This document shows, piece by piece, positions 27,181 to 35,217 of a DNA stretch of 64,000 nt. Numbering within the stretch: the first letter of the stretch is position 1; every line of letters begins with the position of its first letter. Location: the NCBI GenBank assembly GCA_964445775.1, contig CAYUMH010000001.1, positions 1 through 64,000 of the forward strand, in the 5' to 3' direction. Origin of the DNA: Terrimonas sp964445775. Its GTDB lineage: Bacteria > Bacteroidota > Bacteroidia > Chitinophagales > Chitinophagaceae. Below the pieces are notes generated by a model that was given only the letters and a program-made list of their open reading frames with translations, did not search any database and was not told the DNA's origin. A program made the translations under genes and the position numbers.

Positions 27181-27206
27181 TTTATGGGTATATTTTTAAT
27201 AACGGG

Positions 27207-27518
27207 CTATTCAAACACAATACCCTCCCAGCCGTGCAGCATAAACTGGCGGATGTTCTGGTGATCGGTTCCCTGCGGGTTATCCAGCACAGCTTTATAA
27301 TGCTCGGCAAATAACAAAAGGGTATCATCCTGGCCAAGGTTTTGTTGTTTGGCAAAAGCAAATACACGGGCGCTGCCCTGGTTTTCGTTGGCGGTGTTGT
27401 ACTGATCGCCGTTTTTAAAAGCAAAGGGGCGGTGGGTATAACTATCCTCAATAAAAGCCAGCACTTCTTTAAAACTCAGCTCGCCATTTTTTAACTGCCC
27501 TAATATATTTGCTATCAT
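27207..27518 (-). CDS. HopJ-family protein
   Basis: A 103-residue protein. SFKEVLAFIEDSYTHRPFAF, then KNGDQYNTANENQGSARVFA and AFAKQQNLGQDDTLLLFAEHY is the characteristic HopJ domain. The family is named after a Pseudomonas type III effector but is widespread in free-living bacteria without type III secretion, where its role is unknown. The protein is the whole domain. It is probably cytoplasmic. It converges with the glycine-rich T9SS gene. Confidence 0.9.
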   Translation of the reverse strand: MIANILGQLKNGELSFKEVLAFIEDSYTHRPFAFKNGDQYNTANENQGSARVFAFAKQQNLGQDDTLLLFAEHYKAVLDNPQGTDHQNIRQFMLHGWEGIVFE

Positions 27519-27641
27519 GTTATTATTATTTTATAGCGAAAATAAACAAAGCGGGTTGTAATAGTTTGTTTTTTGTTGCCAGCTGCAGCGCCCTGATGCC
27601 CCTGACCCCTGAAGGGGATAGTTGTGAAACCGGTTTACAAA

Positions 27642-28037
27642 TTATATGCTTTTACCATGCGCCTTAGTTTGCCATTTTTTAAACCAGTAGCGGCTATGTT
27701 TGGTACGCCAGGCGGTATACTGTTTTACCAGTTGCATATTGCCGTTGTAAGGAAATAACAAACCAAGTGCGTCCATCTCCTTAAACAACTGCTGTATCTC
27801 GGCATTGGTATATAAATGCCGGCCATAGCCATGCGCAATAAAATAATTTAAAAGGTGCGTTTTGGCTTCATCACGCCCTTCGCGTTTCCAGCTGCCGCAG
27901 CTGAGGTTTTGGGCAAAATCCTGCAGCAGGGTTTCAGGTGTTAACTCCATTAAGCGACAGAGCAGGAGGAATTGTTGAGGAAGCATGATGGTTACCGTGG
28001 AAACGGTTTTCGTTTGGTGTTTAATAGTGTTTTTCAT
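27642..28037 (-). CDS. Hypothetical protein divergent from XRE regulator
   Basis: A protein of about 131 residues if started at the ATG at 28037 (ATG at 28046 and GTG at 28061 are alternatives). No family recognised. Features: MLPQQFLLLCRLMELTPETL, a conserved-looking LNYFIAHGYGRHLYTNAEI, and a basic C-terminus with RTKHSRYWFKKWQTKAH. It is probably cytoplasmic and helical, possibly nucleic-acid binding. It is transcribed away from the small XRE gene at 28215, and the shared intergenic region is full of repeated TTCTGA motifs, suggesting that the XRE protein controls both. Confidence 0.55.
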   Translation of the reverse strand: MKNTIKHQTKTVSTVTIMLPQQFLLLCRLMELTPETLLQDFAQNLSCGSWKREGRDEAKTHLLNYFIAHGYGRHLYTNAEIQQLFKEMDALGLLFPYNGNMQLVKQYTAWRTKHSRYWFKKWQTKAHGKSI

Positions 28038-28075
28038 CAGAAACATATTTTTAAAAAGCACATACGTTTAACGAG

Positions 28076-28202
28076 CCTCTGAAAAGTATTTACGAATTTA
28101 AAGAGATTCTGTACTAAATTAAAGTAATTCTGATAAAACAAATGAAATAAATCAAGAAATTCTGAACTTTTTTATATTGTATCATTAAGAACGTTCAGAA
28201 AC
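28076..28202. promoter_or_regulatory. Phased operator array between divergent genes
   Basis: Three direct copies of AAGnnATTCTG end at 28111, 28132 and 28164; the spacings of 21 and 32 bp equal two and three helical turns. An inverted GTTCAGAAAC follows at 28192-28201, and a partial CTCTGA lies at 28077-28082. The array lies between the unknown gene and the XRE regulator. Confidence 0.55.
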
Positions 28203-28214
28203 TATTAATTATCA

Positions 28215-28433
28215 ATGACAAAGCTAGGAGAGTACCTGATTCAAAAATCAGTTAACAAATCTGAAGTAGCCAGGAAAACAGGGCTTAGTAAGCCCAGGTT
28301 AAGTGAATTAACATTGAACCCTACCGCAAAACTGAGGGCGGATGAATTATACCTTATTGCATTGGCAATAGATGTAGCGCCTGGTGATTTATTGGAAGCC
28401 TTATACAACGAATTGAAATTGAGTAAAAAATAA
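28215..28433 (+). CDS. Small XRE-family (Cro/CI) regulator
   Basis: A 72-residue protein made only of a helix-turn-helix domain: LGEYLIQKSVNKSEVARKTG, then LSKPRLSELTLNPTAKLRAD and ELYLIALAIDVAPGDLLEAL. This is the XRE fold, the usual size for a plasmid, phage or restriction-control repressor. It is preceded by an array of repeated half sites, consistent with autoregulation and with control of the divergent gene. It could be the antitoxin or regulator partner of that divergent protein, but this is only inferred from position. Confidence 0.85.
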   Translation: MTKLGEYLIQKSVNKSEVARKTGLSKPRLSELTLNPTAKLRADELYLIALAIDVAPGDLLEALYNELKLSKK

Positions 28434-28646
28434 ACGAGCCGGAATAGTTTATATACATTTTTTTTGACAGCATAAGCCACCACTAAATAAGAAAACATAA
28501 AAAGAGTACAGGTGTGAATTCGTTGTTTTACCCTACTACTGACGAATATTCATAAGGACATCATATACCATCATTGTGTGTTACAGGAATTGGTTTTCCA
28601 TGCAAGGCCGCGGGCAAAATAACGCCTCTAAATGAATAGTGACAAA

Positions 28647-28676
28647 TTTGTAATTATTTATAAATTCGTAACTTTG
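28647..28676 (+). promoter_or_regulatory. Promoter with overlapping direct repeats for XRE-ImmA gene
   Basis: TTTG (28647-28650), an 18-bp spacer and TAACTTTG (28669-28676) form a near-ideal Bacteroidota promoter; the ATG follows only 4 bp later. AAATTTGTAA (28644-28653) and AAATTCGTAA (28662-28671) are direct repeats 18 bp apart that overlap the promoter and may be an autoregulatory operator. Confidence 0.6.
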
Positions 28677-28680
28677 TAAA

Positions 28681-29763
28681 ATGAAAAAGTTACCGGAAAA
28701 TATATTTGCCATCCGTTTTAAATCGGCCCGCCTGCTCAATGGCTTCTCTTTACAGGATTTGTCTGATGCATTAAAGGCGCAGGGTCATGCACTGAGTAAA
28801 CAATCTTTACACCGCTACGAAAAAGGGGCGGTAGAGCCGGACAGCGAAATTACCGGCTGGCTCAGCGAAGCCCTGAATGTGCGCCCCGATTTTTTTAGCC
28901 GCAGCACTACTGTTGAAATTGGTGCCGTAGAATACCGTAAGCTAAATAACGTAGGCTCGAAAGAAGATAGCCGTATTATTGAACAAACCCGCGAATACCT
29001 GGGCCGCTACCTGGAGCTGGAAGAGATATTGGGCCTGCCGGTAAATTTTAAAAACCCGTTACAGGATTTTAAAGTGGTAAGGGAATATGAAGAGGTAAAT
29101 GAAGCCGCCATACAGCTACGTAAAAAGTGGAACCTGGGCGATGACCCTATAAGCAGTATTATTGAGTTGCTGGAAGATAAGCATATAAAAGTAGTACCGC
29201 TGGATGCTGATATGGGCTTTGACGGACTGCAGACCATGGTGAATAAAACCATACCGGTAATAGCCTATAACAGCCGAAAAATTGTAAAGGCAGACCGTAT
29301 TCGTTTTACCCTGTTACACGAGCTGGCACATTTATTATTAAAGTTTGATAAAAGCCTTACCGATAACCAGGTTGAAACGCTTTGCCATCAGTTTGCGGGG
29401 GCAATGTTATTACCCGAAAAAGCTATTATACGTGAGCTGGGGCAGCACCGGACCCGATTATATATGCAGGAAATTGGACATATAAAAACCCAGTACGGCA
29501 TTTCTATGCAGGCCGTTGTAATGCGGGCCAAAGTGTGTAATATTATTAACGATCATTATACCAGTCAGTTCTTTTTTATGATGAAGAATAATGGCTGGAG
29601 GGTTAATGAGCCTGTGGAGTATAACAGCGAAGAAAAAGCGAACCGGTTTGACCAGTTATTATTAAGGGCTCTGGCCGAAGAGCAAATATCTATGAGTAAG
29701 GCCGCAGCATTGAAAAATCAAAAACTGGCTGATTTTAAAAAGAACTTTTTAATGGCGTTTTAA
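28681..29763 (+). CDS. XRE + ImmA/IrrE metallopeptidase (antitoxin-like)
   Basis: A 360-residue two-domain protein. Residues about 8-70 form an XRE helix-turn-helix (FKSARLLNGFSLQDLSDALK ... SKQSLHRYEKGAVEPDSEI). Residues about 140-280 form an ImmA/IrrE (COG2856, DUF955) zinc peptidase domain with HELAH at 213-217 and the downstream glutamate in VETLCHQFAGAMLLPEKAI. Such proteins act as cleavable or DNA-binding antitoxins or phage repressor antagonists. The PIN gene begins 35 bp downstream, and together they resemble the Xre-COG2856/PIN toxin-antitoxin association. Confidence 0.88.
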   Translation: MKKLPENIFAIRFKSARLLNGFSLQDLSDALKAQGHALSKQSLHRYEKGAVEPDSEITGWLSEALNVRPDFFSRSTTVEIGAVEYRKLNNVGSKEDSRIIEQTREYLGRYLELEEILGLPVNFKNPLQDFKVVREYEEVNEAAIQLRKKWNLGDDPISSIIELLEDKHIKVVPLDADMGFDGLQTMVNKTIPVIAYNSRKIVKADRIRFTLLHELAHLLLKFDKSLTDNQVETLCHQFAGAMLLPEKAIIRELGQHRTRLYMQEIGHIKTQYGISMQAVVMRAKVCNIINDHYTSQFFFMMKNNGWRVNEPVEYNSEEKANRFDQLLLRALAEEQISMSKAAALKNQKLADFKKNFLMAF

Positions 29764-29798
29764 TATTAACTTCGGTGTTACACCAATACACCTGCGTT

Positions 29799-30317
29799 AT
29801 GGAGAAAGTGGCTATAACGGATGCCTGTATATTTATAGATATATATGAACTGCAACTGCTTACTCACTTTTTTGCACTTCCGCTGCAAGTGCATACCACT
29901 ATTGATGTAATGAATGAACTGGTTACCGAACAGCGACAACAGTTAGCTATATACCAGGCAATACACAAGCTTACTATTCATATGGCGAACGAAGAAGATA
30001 AGAAAAACATTCGCCTTAATAATTATCCCCGTTCCCTTTCGGAAAGTGATTGCTCGGTACTTTATTTTGCCGAAAAGTATAATGCAATTTTACTGAGCAG
30101 CGATAAGGTAGTGCGTAATACCGCCAGGCGGCGTTCGATAGATTACCATGGTATGCTTTGGGTTTTTGACAGGCTGGTAGCCGCCGGGCTGTTGCAAGCA
30201 AAAGAAGCGGGTAATAAACTACAGCAGCTTATACAATCCAATATTGTATTTCAAAATAACCGGGAACTGGTAGCAGAGATGGAGAAAAGATTAAAGCAAT
30301 GGAAGGCTGATAGTTAA
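29799..30317 (+). CDS. PIN-domain protein (putative RNase toxin)
   Basis: A 172-residue PIN-like protein. MEKVAITDACIFIDIYELQL has the first conserved acidic residue (Asp8), the SESDCSVLYFAEKY block holds the central acidic residue, and ILLSSDKVVRNTA holds the third acidic Asp. PIN toxins cut RNA. The ATG at 29799 is chosen because the upstream in-frame candidate at 29775 is a TTG start. It follows the XRE-ImmA gene by 35 bp on the same strand, so it is the likely toxin of that pair. An alternative is a chromosomal PIN enzyme of another function. Confidence 0.75.
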   Translation: MEKVAITDACIFIDIYELQLLTHFFALPLQVHTTIDVMNELVTEQRQQLAIYQAIHKLTIHMANEEDKKNIRLNNYPRSLSESDCSVLYFAEKYNAILLSSDKVVRNTARRRSIDYHGMLWVFDRLVAAGLLQAKEAGNKLQQLIQSNIVFQNNRELVAEMEKRLKQWKADS

Positions 30318-30328
30318 CCCCGATTTGC

Positions 30329-30589
30329 TTACAGCACGTTCTCATTTAATATGATAACCGGTACAACACAGCAATCTGCCATGCGTACTTCGGTGTTATT
30401 AATATAATAATACCCAGGCCGGCATTTTTTGTGACGATCTTTCAACGCTTTAATACCTTCGGTTAAACCTTGCTGCCGGGTTATGCGATAAACATATTTG
30501 CTGCAGGTTTCTTTAAAAAGACAACGACGCCTGTTTTTTTGGGGAACAAGCCAATACAGGCGTATTGCAAAAAGCAATAAGTAGCGCAT
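30329..30589 (-). CDS. YidD-family membrane insertion factor (divergent)
   Basis: An 86-residue protein. RLYWLVPQKNRRRCLFKETC then SKYVYRITRQQGLTEGIKAL and RHKKCRPGYYY corresponds to the YidD pattern (PxxxxCRFxPTCSxYxxxAxxxxGxxxG ... RxxRCxP). The terminal GG-x-DPVP motif of typical YidD is absent; the protein instead ends in a divergent tail. YidD assists YidC in inner-membrane protein insertion. It may be a paralog rather than the main YidD. Confidence 0.65.
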   Translation of the reverse strand: MRYLLLFAIRLYWLVPQKNRRRCLFKETCSKYVYRITRQQGLTEGIKALKDRHKKCRPGYYYINNTEVRMADCCVVPVIILNENVL

Positions 30590-30820
30590 TTAGTTTGATT
30601 TTGAAAATATAACCATCTGGAAAAAATTAGTGGTGGTTTTAGCATTGAAACCAAAGCACCCCGGGTCGTCTACTATGGTTTCAAATTTTTCTACGGACTC
30701 AAATGTCCAGCCCTGTGTGGCAAAGTCGTTAATTAAAATTTCCAATTTCTGGGCTACCGTGGTTGTAGTTTCTTTGGTTGTAATATTAGCTACATAGGGG
30801 ACCACCTTGTATGTTTTCAT
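30590..30820 (-). CDS. Small DUF4177-like protein
   Basis: A 76-residue protein starting MKTYKVVPYVANITTKETTT; the ATG at 30820 gives this start. The body (KLEILINDFATQGWTFESVEKF ... FFQMVIFSKSN) follows the DUF4177 pattern of an N-terminal strand, a helix ending GW and a final strand. It is a cytoplasmic protein of unknown function. It ends one base before the ATG-proximal end of the YidD-like gene, so the two genes abut and are probably cotranscribed. Confidence 0.65.
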   Translation of the reverse strand: MKTYKVVPYVANITTKETTTTVAQKLEILINDFATQGWTFESVEKFETIVDDPGCFGFNAKTTTNFFQMVIFSKSN

Positions 30821-30969
30821 TATGTTTGTTTTAAACAAAACTATTTTTTAAAAACAATTGGTGTTTACGGAAAACCGTAATAGAAGCATGTTTTCCTGCA
30901 ACTACACAAGTAAATATTTAATAGCTGTATCATCTTGTTATATAGGGGCATTTGTTGAGTAAAGCTAAC

Positions 30970-31090
30970 TGCTCCAAGGCTGCCCCGCTTAGGCGTAAAT
31001 ACTGCCCCGTAATAAGCGGGGCAGATTGCAGTCGGGCGGGGAACTGCAGTTGATAGAACTACTGCAGCTGACAGCCCCAAAATATAGGTG
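30970..31090. repeat. GC-rich intergenic element with hairpins
   Basis: Downstream of the P-type ATPase gene. CTGCCCCG (from about 31002) pairs with CGGGGCAG, and GAACTGCAGTTGATAG and CTACTGCAGCTGACAG form further imperfect repeats. On the minus strand it begins TTTTGGGGCTGTCAGCTGCA, which matches the block at 56.03 kb with one difference. May also terminate the ATPase gene. Confidence 0.45.
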
Positions 31091-31097
31091 CAAAATT

Positions 31098-33134
31098 TTA
31101 AAACTTCATCCGCTGTATGCGTACCGCATTCAGTATGGCCAGTAAGGCTACACCCACATCGGCAAACACAGCTTCCCACATGGTGGCCAGGCCGCCCGCA
31201 CCTAAAACCAGCACAATACCTTTTACCACGAAAGCAAGCGTAATGTTTTGCCACACAATTTTTTTGGTTTGTTTACCAATCATTATGGCCATGGGTATTT
31301 TGGAGGGTTTATCGTCCTGTATTACCACGTCGGCTGTTTCAATAGTAGCATCGCTGCCCAGGCCGCCCATGGCAATGCCCACATCGCTTAAAGCTACCAC
31401 AGGCGCATCGTTTACACCATCGCCTACAAAAGCCACGGTTTGGTTTTGGGCCTTGATTTCTTTTACTTTATTCACTTTATCTTCTGGTAACAGGTCGCCA
31501 AAAGCATGATCAATGCCCAGTTCCTGCGCTACATGTTTAACCACGGTGGTTTTATCACCACTAAGCATGGTGGCTTTTACGGTAAGCTGGTGTAGTTTGT
31601 TAATGGTTTCTTTTGCATCGGCCTTAATACTATCGGCAATGGTAATATAACCGGCAAATTTTCCATCGTAAGCAACGGCAATGGTGGTGTACACAATGCC
31701 GGTGGGGTCCATATTGTAGCGGATATTAAACTTGTCCATTAGTTTAAAATTACCCGCCAGCAATTGTTTACCATTAACGGTTGCTGTAAGCCCGTGGCCG
31801 GCAATTTCCTCTGTGTTTTCCAGTTTTATGGAACTATCAATTTGGCCCGCATAGTTGTGAATGGCAGTGGCTACGGGGTGGGTGCTCTGGCTTTCCAGCG
31901 CATTTACCAGGGACATGATCTGTTTTTCATCAAAGCCTTCCTGCATGTTTACTTCCTGTACATTAAACACGCCTTCGGTCATGGTGCCGGTTTTATCCAT
32001 CACCACGTTTTTAATACCAGCTAGTACATCTAAAAAGTTACTGCCCTTAAACAGGATGCCGTTACGGCTGGCAGCGCCAATACCGCCAAAATACCCCAAC
32101 GGAATACTGATGACTAAGGCGCAGGGGCAGGAAATAACCAGGAATACCAGGGCCCGGTACAGCCATTGATCAAATATATAAGGGCTGGTGAAGAAATAAG
32201 GAACCACGGTAATAAGTACTGCCAGTAATACCACGATAGGCGTGTACACTTTTGCAAATTTGCGGATGAACAGCTCGGTAGGCGCTTTTTGTGAAGTGGC
32301 ATTTTGTACCAGCTGGAGAATCTTACTCAGTTTGCTGTCATTATAGGCCGTGGTAACTTTTACCTGTGCAACCGTATTAAGGTTTATCATGCCGGCTAAA
32401 ACCGCTTCGCCTTTGGTTTTTGTATCGGGTTTGCTTTCGCCGGTAAGTGCTGCCGTGTTAAAGGCGGCGGTTTCGGACAAGAGCTCACCATCGAGCCCCA
32501 GTTTTTCACCGGGTTTTAATTGAATAATATCGCCAATGTTTACGTCGGCCGCTTTTACGGTAACAGGTTGATCGTTTTTTAATAGGGTGGCTTCATCGGG
32601 CCGCTGATCCAGCAAGGCTTTGATGCTGGATTTGGCCCTGATTACGGCCAGTGTCTGGAAAACTTCACCAACGGCATAAAAAAGCATTACCGCTACACCC
32701 TCGGGGTATTCGCCAATAGTAAAAGCGCCGATGGTGGCAATGCTCATTAATAAAAACTCGGAAAATATATCGCCTTTACGAATGCTGTCAAAAGCTTCTT
32801 TAATTACCGGCAAACCAACCGGCGCATACGCCATAATATACCATAGCAGCCTTACCCAACCGGTAAACCAGGTTTGAGGCAACCAGTTATCAAAGGCAAT
32901 AGCCAGCATTAATAACACAAAGCTGATAACGGAGGGCAGGAATAACTGGAAAGTGGTTTTGTTGGTGCTGCCATGATCATGGCCATCATCATCACTGTGT
33001 TCATGGTCGTGATCATCTGCATGCGGCTTTTCTTCCAGTAATTTCCGGGCATTGGCATCGGTATATATTTTTTCTTCCTGTGGTGTACAGCAAAGCTGCC
33101 GGCCCTGTGCATCATAAATGTGTTTGTGTTTCAT
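31098..33134 (-). CDS. Heavy-metal translocating P-type ATPase (Zn/Cd/Co type)
   Basis: A 678-residue P1B-type ATPase that exports divalent metal from the cytoplasm. The ATG at 33134 is used. Instead of a CxxC HMA domain the N-terminus has a His/Asp-rich stretch (HADDHDHEHSDDDGHDHGS) for metal binding. Key motifs are TGES (231-234), the CPC metal motif in transmembrane helix 6 (336-338), the phosphorylated Asp380 in DKTGT, HP in STHPVATAIH, and GDGVNDAP. Eight transmembrane helices are expected. Metal preference from CPC and the His-rich N-terminus is Zn/Cd/Co rather than Cu. The gene stands alone. Confidence 0.93.
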   Translation of the reverse strand: MKHKHIYDAQGRQLCCTPQEEKIYTDANARKLLEEKPHADDHDHEHSDDDGHDHGSTNKTTFQLFLPSVISFVLLMLAIAFDNWLPQTWFTGWVRLLWYIMAYAPVGLPVIKEAFDSIRKGDIFSEFLLMSIATIGAFTIGEYPEGVAVMLFYAVGEVFQTLAVIRAKSSIKALLDQRPDEATLLKNDQPVTVKAADVNIGDIIQLKPGEKLGLDGELLSETAAFNTAALTGESKPDTKTKGEAVLAGMINLNTVAQVKVTTAYNDSKLSKILQLVQNATSQKAPTELFIRKFAKVYTPIVVLLAVLITVVPYFFTSPYIFDQWLYRALVFLVISCPCALVISIPLGYFGGIGAASRNGILFKGSNFLDVLAGIKNVVMDKTGTMTEGVFNVQEVNMQEGFDEKQIMSLVNALESQSTHPVATAIHNYAGQIDSSIKLENTEEIAGHGLTATVNGKQLLAGNFKLMDKFNIRYNMDPTGIVYTTIAVAYDGKFAGYITIADSIKADAKETINKLHQLTVKATMLSGDKTTVVKHVAQELGIDHAFGDLLPEDKVNKVKEIKAQNQTVAFVGDGVNDAPVVALSDVGIAMGGLGSDATIETADVVIQDDKPSKIPMAIMIGKQTKKIVWQNITLAFVVKGIVLVLGAGGLATMWEAVFADVGVALLAILNAVRIQRMKF

Positions 33135-33329
33135 AAATAGCAAACATTTGGTTTAGGTATCAGCAATAAGGAGGAAACAATACCCGCAGCAACTTATGAG
33201 TATTGCCTGTTAAAGGAAAACGTACTTATCAAAGTTAAAATATAAGTGCGTTTAAACAGCAATGATTATAGTGAAGGGACCGATTGCCGTTTTATACACA
33301 GGATATTGTGGATTAACTGATAAGAACTA

Positions 33330-33358
33330 AAAAGGGGTTCAAAACTTGAACCCCTTTT
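33330..33358. terminator. Terminator between P-ATPase promoter region and 33407 gene
   Basis: AAAAGGGGTTCAA and TTGAACCCCTTTT pair over 13 bp. It lies downstream of the gene ending at 33407 (minus strand). Confidence 0.75.
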
Positions 33359-33406
33359 GCTATAGGAAGAGCTATATAAGAGCTTACATACAATAACCTG
33401 GTTAAA

Positions 33407-34018
33407 TTACTTTTTTGAGGGCGCCTTACAGTTGTTATTGTAAATTTCAAATATACGCCACAGGTATTGTTCATTTTTTTTCACCTCCCGTCTAAGCGCT
33501 CCATTTTTCCGGTTGGCAAGTGAATAGGCCAGGGGGCAATCTTTCACAGCTTGTTTTACATGTTTCCAGGTACGCAGGGTATTAAAATCACCGTCCTCAC
33601 CTTTTTGCCAGTAAATATATTCCGTTTGGGTTCTGCTGGTAGCCGAATGCCAATACTGCATGTAGTAAATATTTATTTTACCATATAATACTCTTTTAGG
33701 AAAGGAGGTTTTATAGCGGCCATAATACATGCCGTTTAAATAGTAACCCTTAACCTCTTTCATCGGAAACTTTTGCCCGTCAATCCGTACCAGGTCTTTA
33801 ACTATCGCACCGGACTGACGCCAGATCTTGCTACCATAAACACGTTCGCCATTGTTTAATATAAGACAGCCAAGCGTGTCGGATATAACTTCTCCACGGG
33901 GTTTATTTTCGTTAAACACGCCATTGGGAATTCTCTTTTTGGAGGAGGCGAGCGCCATAAAAATAAAACAGCAGCATACTATAACAGAAAGCAGGTTTTT
34001 TTTAATTGATTTCATCAT
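33407..34018 (-). CDS. Secreted hypothetical protein
   Basis: A 203-residue protein with a signal peptide (KNLLSVIVCCCFIFMALA, then SSKK). I do not recognise the mature part, which contains YYLNGMYYGRYKTSFPKRV and ends with a Lys-rich CKAPSKK. It may be periplasmic. The start at 34018 overlaps the 3' end of the upstream membrane-protein gene by 17 bp, so the two are translationally coupled. Either of two adjacent ATGs could be used. Confidence 0.6.
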   Translation of the reverse strand: MMKSIKKNLLSVIVCCCFIFMALASSKKRIPNGVFNENKPRGEVISDTLGCLILNNGERVYGSKIWRQSGAIVKDLVRIDGQKFPMKEVKGYYLNGMYYGRYKTSFPKRVLYGKINIYYMQYWHSATSRTQTEYIYWQKGEDGDFNTLRTWKHVKQAVKDCPLAYSLANRKNGALRREVKKNEQYLWRIFEIYNNNCKAPSKK

Positions 34019-34379
34019 GGTGATTTACTGGGTGGAATTGTTTTTTAAAATATTTGTTTGTTATAATGGCTAAGAGTGCAAAAACAAAATAGATAATAGT
34101 GTCGTACAGATCGCCTGTTCCGTTAATAACGGCTAAGTGCTGTAACACTTCAAATGCAACAAAAACAATAAATAGGAAGGCTAACCAGCCCCAGGCCGGT
34201 TGACGGTTCCATACAATCAGGATAGCGTTGATAAAAGAAAAGGCCCATAAACCGTCAGCAAAATGATGGGTAATAAAGGAAGGGGTCAGGGCCGCTATTA
34301 TTTTAAAATAGTAAATTAAAATGCCGGTAATAAGGGGCAGTAAAACGGTTAGTAAAGTATCAATTAGTTTTCCAGGCAA
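34002..34379 (-). CDS. Hypothetical integral membrane protein
   Basis: A 125-residue protein with about four hydrophobic segments (LIDTLLTVLLPLITGILIYY; HFADGLWAFSFINAILIVW; GWLAFLFIVFVAFEVL; LYDTIIYFVFALLAII). No family recognised. No ATG is available in frame; the TTG at 34379 is the best start because the frame is open for only about 50 bp beyond and holds no ATG or GTG. It overlaps and precedes the secreted protein gene, forming an operon. Confidence 0.6.
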   Translation of the reverse strand: MPGKLIDTLLTVLLPLITGILIYYFKIIAALTPSFITHHFADGLWAFSFINAILIVWNRQPAWGWLAFLFIVFVAFEVLQHLAVINGTGDLYDTIIYFVFALLAIITNKYFKKQFHPVNHHDEIN

Positions 34380-34609
34380 TATGACAATTAGTTTTGGAAA
34401 CGCATAGGTACAAAAAAAGTATTAAACTTTATAGCGCTCAGCCCTTCTTCCGGCCGGTAAAACAGGGCTTAAAAACTTTTTTGTCAAAAAAGTTTTTCTC
34501 TAGTATTTCCCTTTTACTGGATACAGATACATTAAATCAGAATAATTGACCCGCTACTGCCTTCCCGATGACATTTTCGCGTTTTCCCGATGTATAAAAA
34601 AACAATTAT

Positions 34610-35128
34610 ATGCAACGGAAAATATTCATCATAGCCAGTCTTCTTTTTTTAGTACTGCTTTCCTGTAAAAAGAAAAAGGAAGAAGTTGAAATTAACGGGG
34701 ATATCAACAAATTTGATGGCCGGTATAGTATTACAGGTACAATAGTGGATAAAACAGAACCGCGTATCAGTGCGCCAGCGGCAAAGGAATATCATCTTAA
34801 AACCATCAGTAATACCGAAATTGAAATGTTTGCCCCGGAGCTGGGCATAAGCGGTCACCTGATCCTTCATGGCGGCAGCCTTTCCTATTACAGTAAGTTT
34901 TCGGTTATTGTAAAATTTGACCCCGCCACCAATAAAGCGGTGAGTGTAAGAAACGGTTACGGGCAGCCATCTGAGAATGGCCGGTCGGCGGTATTGGACC
35001 CCTCCGGCATAAATACCTGGGACCCGGCAACAAAAACCATCCGTATCAAATACTGGATGGACGAAGCCGGCGTAACAGGCCACAAGACGGCATTTGATGA
35101 AACATGGACCTATACCGGGGCAAGATAA
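34610..35128 (+). CDS. Hypothetical lipoprotein
   Basis: A 172-residue lipoprotein with signal MQRKIFIIASLLFLVLLSC and lipidated Cys19 followed by KKKKEE. The mature part has FDGRYSITGTIVDKTEPRI, then ILHGGSLSYYSKF and ends with RIKYWMDEAGVTGHKTAFDE. This looks like a lipocalin-like or DUF4361-type beta-rich lipoprotein; the family is uncertain. A degenerate copy of its C-terminal end is present at 39644-39736, so a second paralog existed nearby. A terminator hairpin is downstream. Confidence 0.7.
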   Translation: MQRKIFIIASLLFLVLLSCKKKKEEVEINGDINKFDGRYSITGTIVDKTEPRISAPAAKEYHLKTISNTEIEMFAPELGISGHLILHGGSLSYYSKFSVIVKFDPATNKAVSVRNGYGQPSENGRSAVLDPSGINTWDPATKTIRIKYWMDEAGVTGHKTAFDETWTYTGAR

Positions 35129-35165
35129 CAGGAACGCTTAAACTAATCATTATTGGTGTTAAATA

Positions 35166-35194
35166 AAAAGGGATGTCTCAAAGACATCCCTTTT
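35166..35194. terminator. Bidirectional terminator
   Basis: AAAAGGGATGTCT and AGACATCCCTTTT pair over 13 bp between convergent genes. Confidence 0.8.
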
Positions 35195-35217
35195 AGGACA
35201 CTATACAAAGGTAAGAA

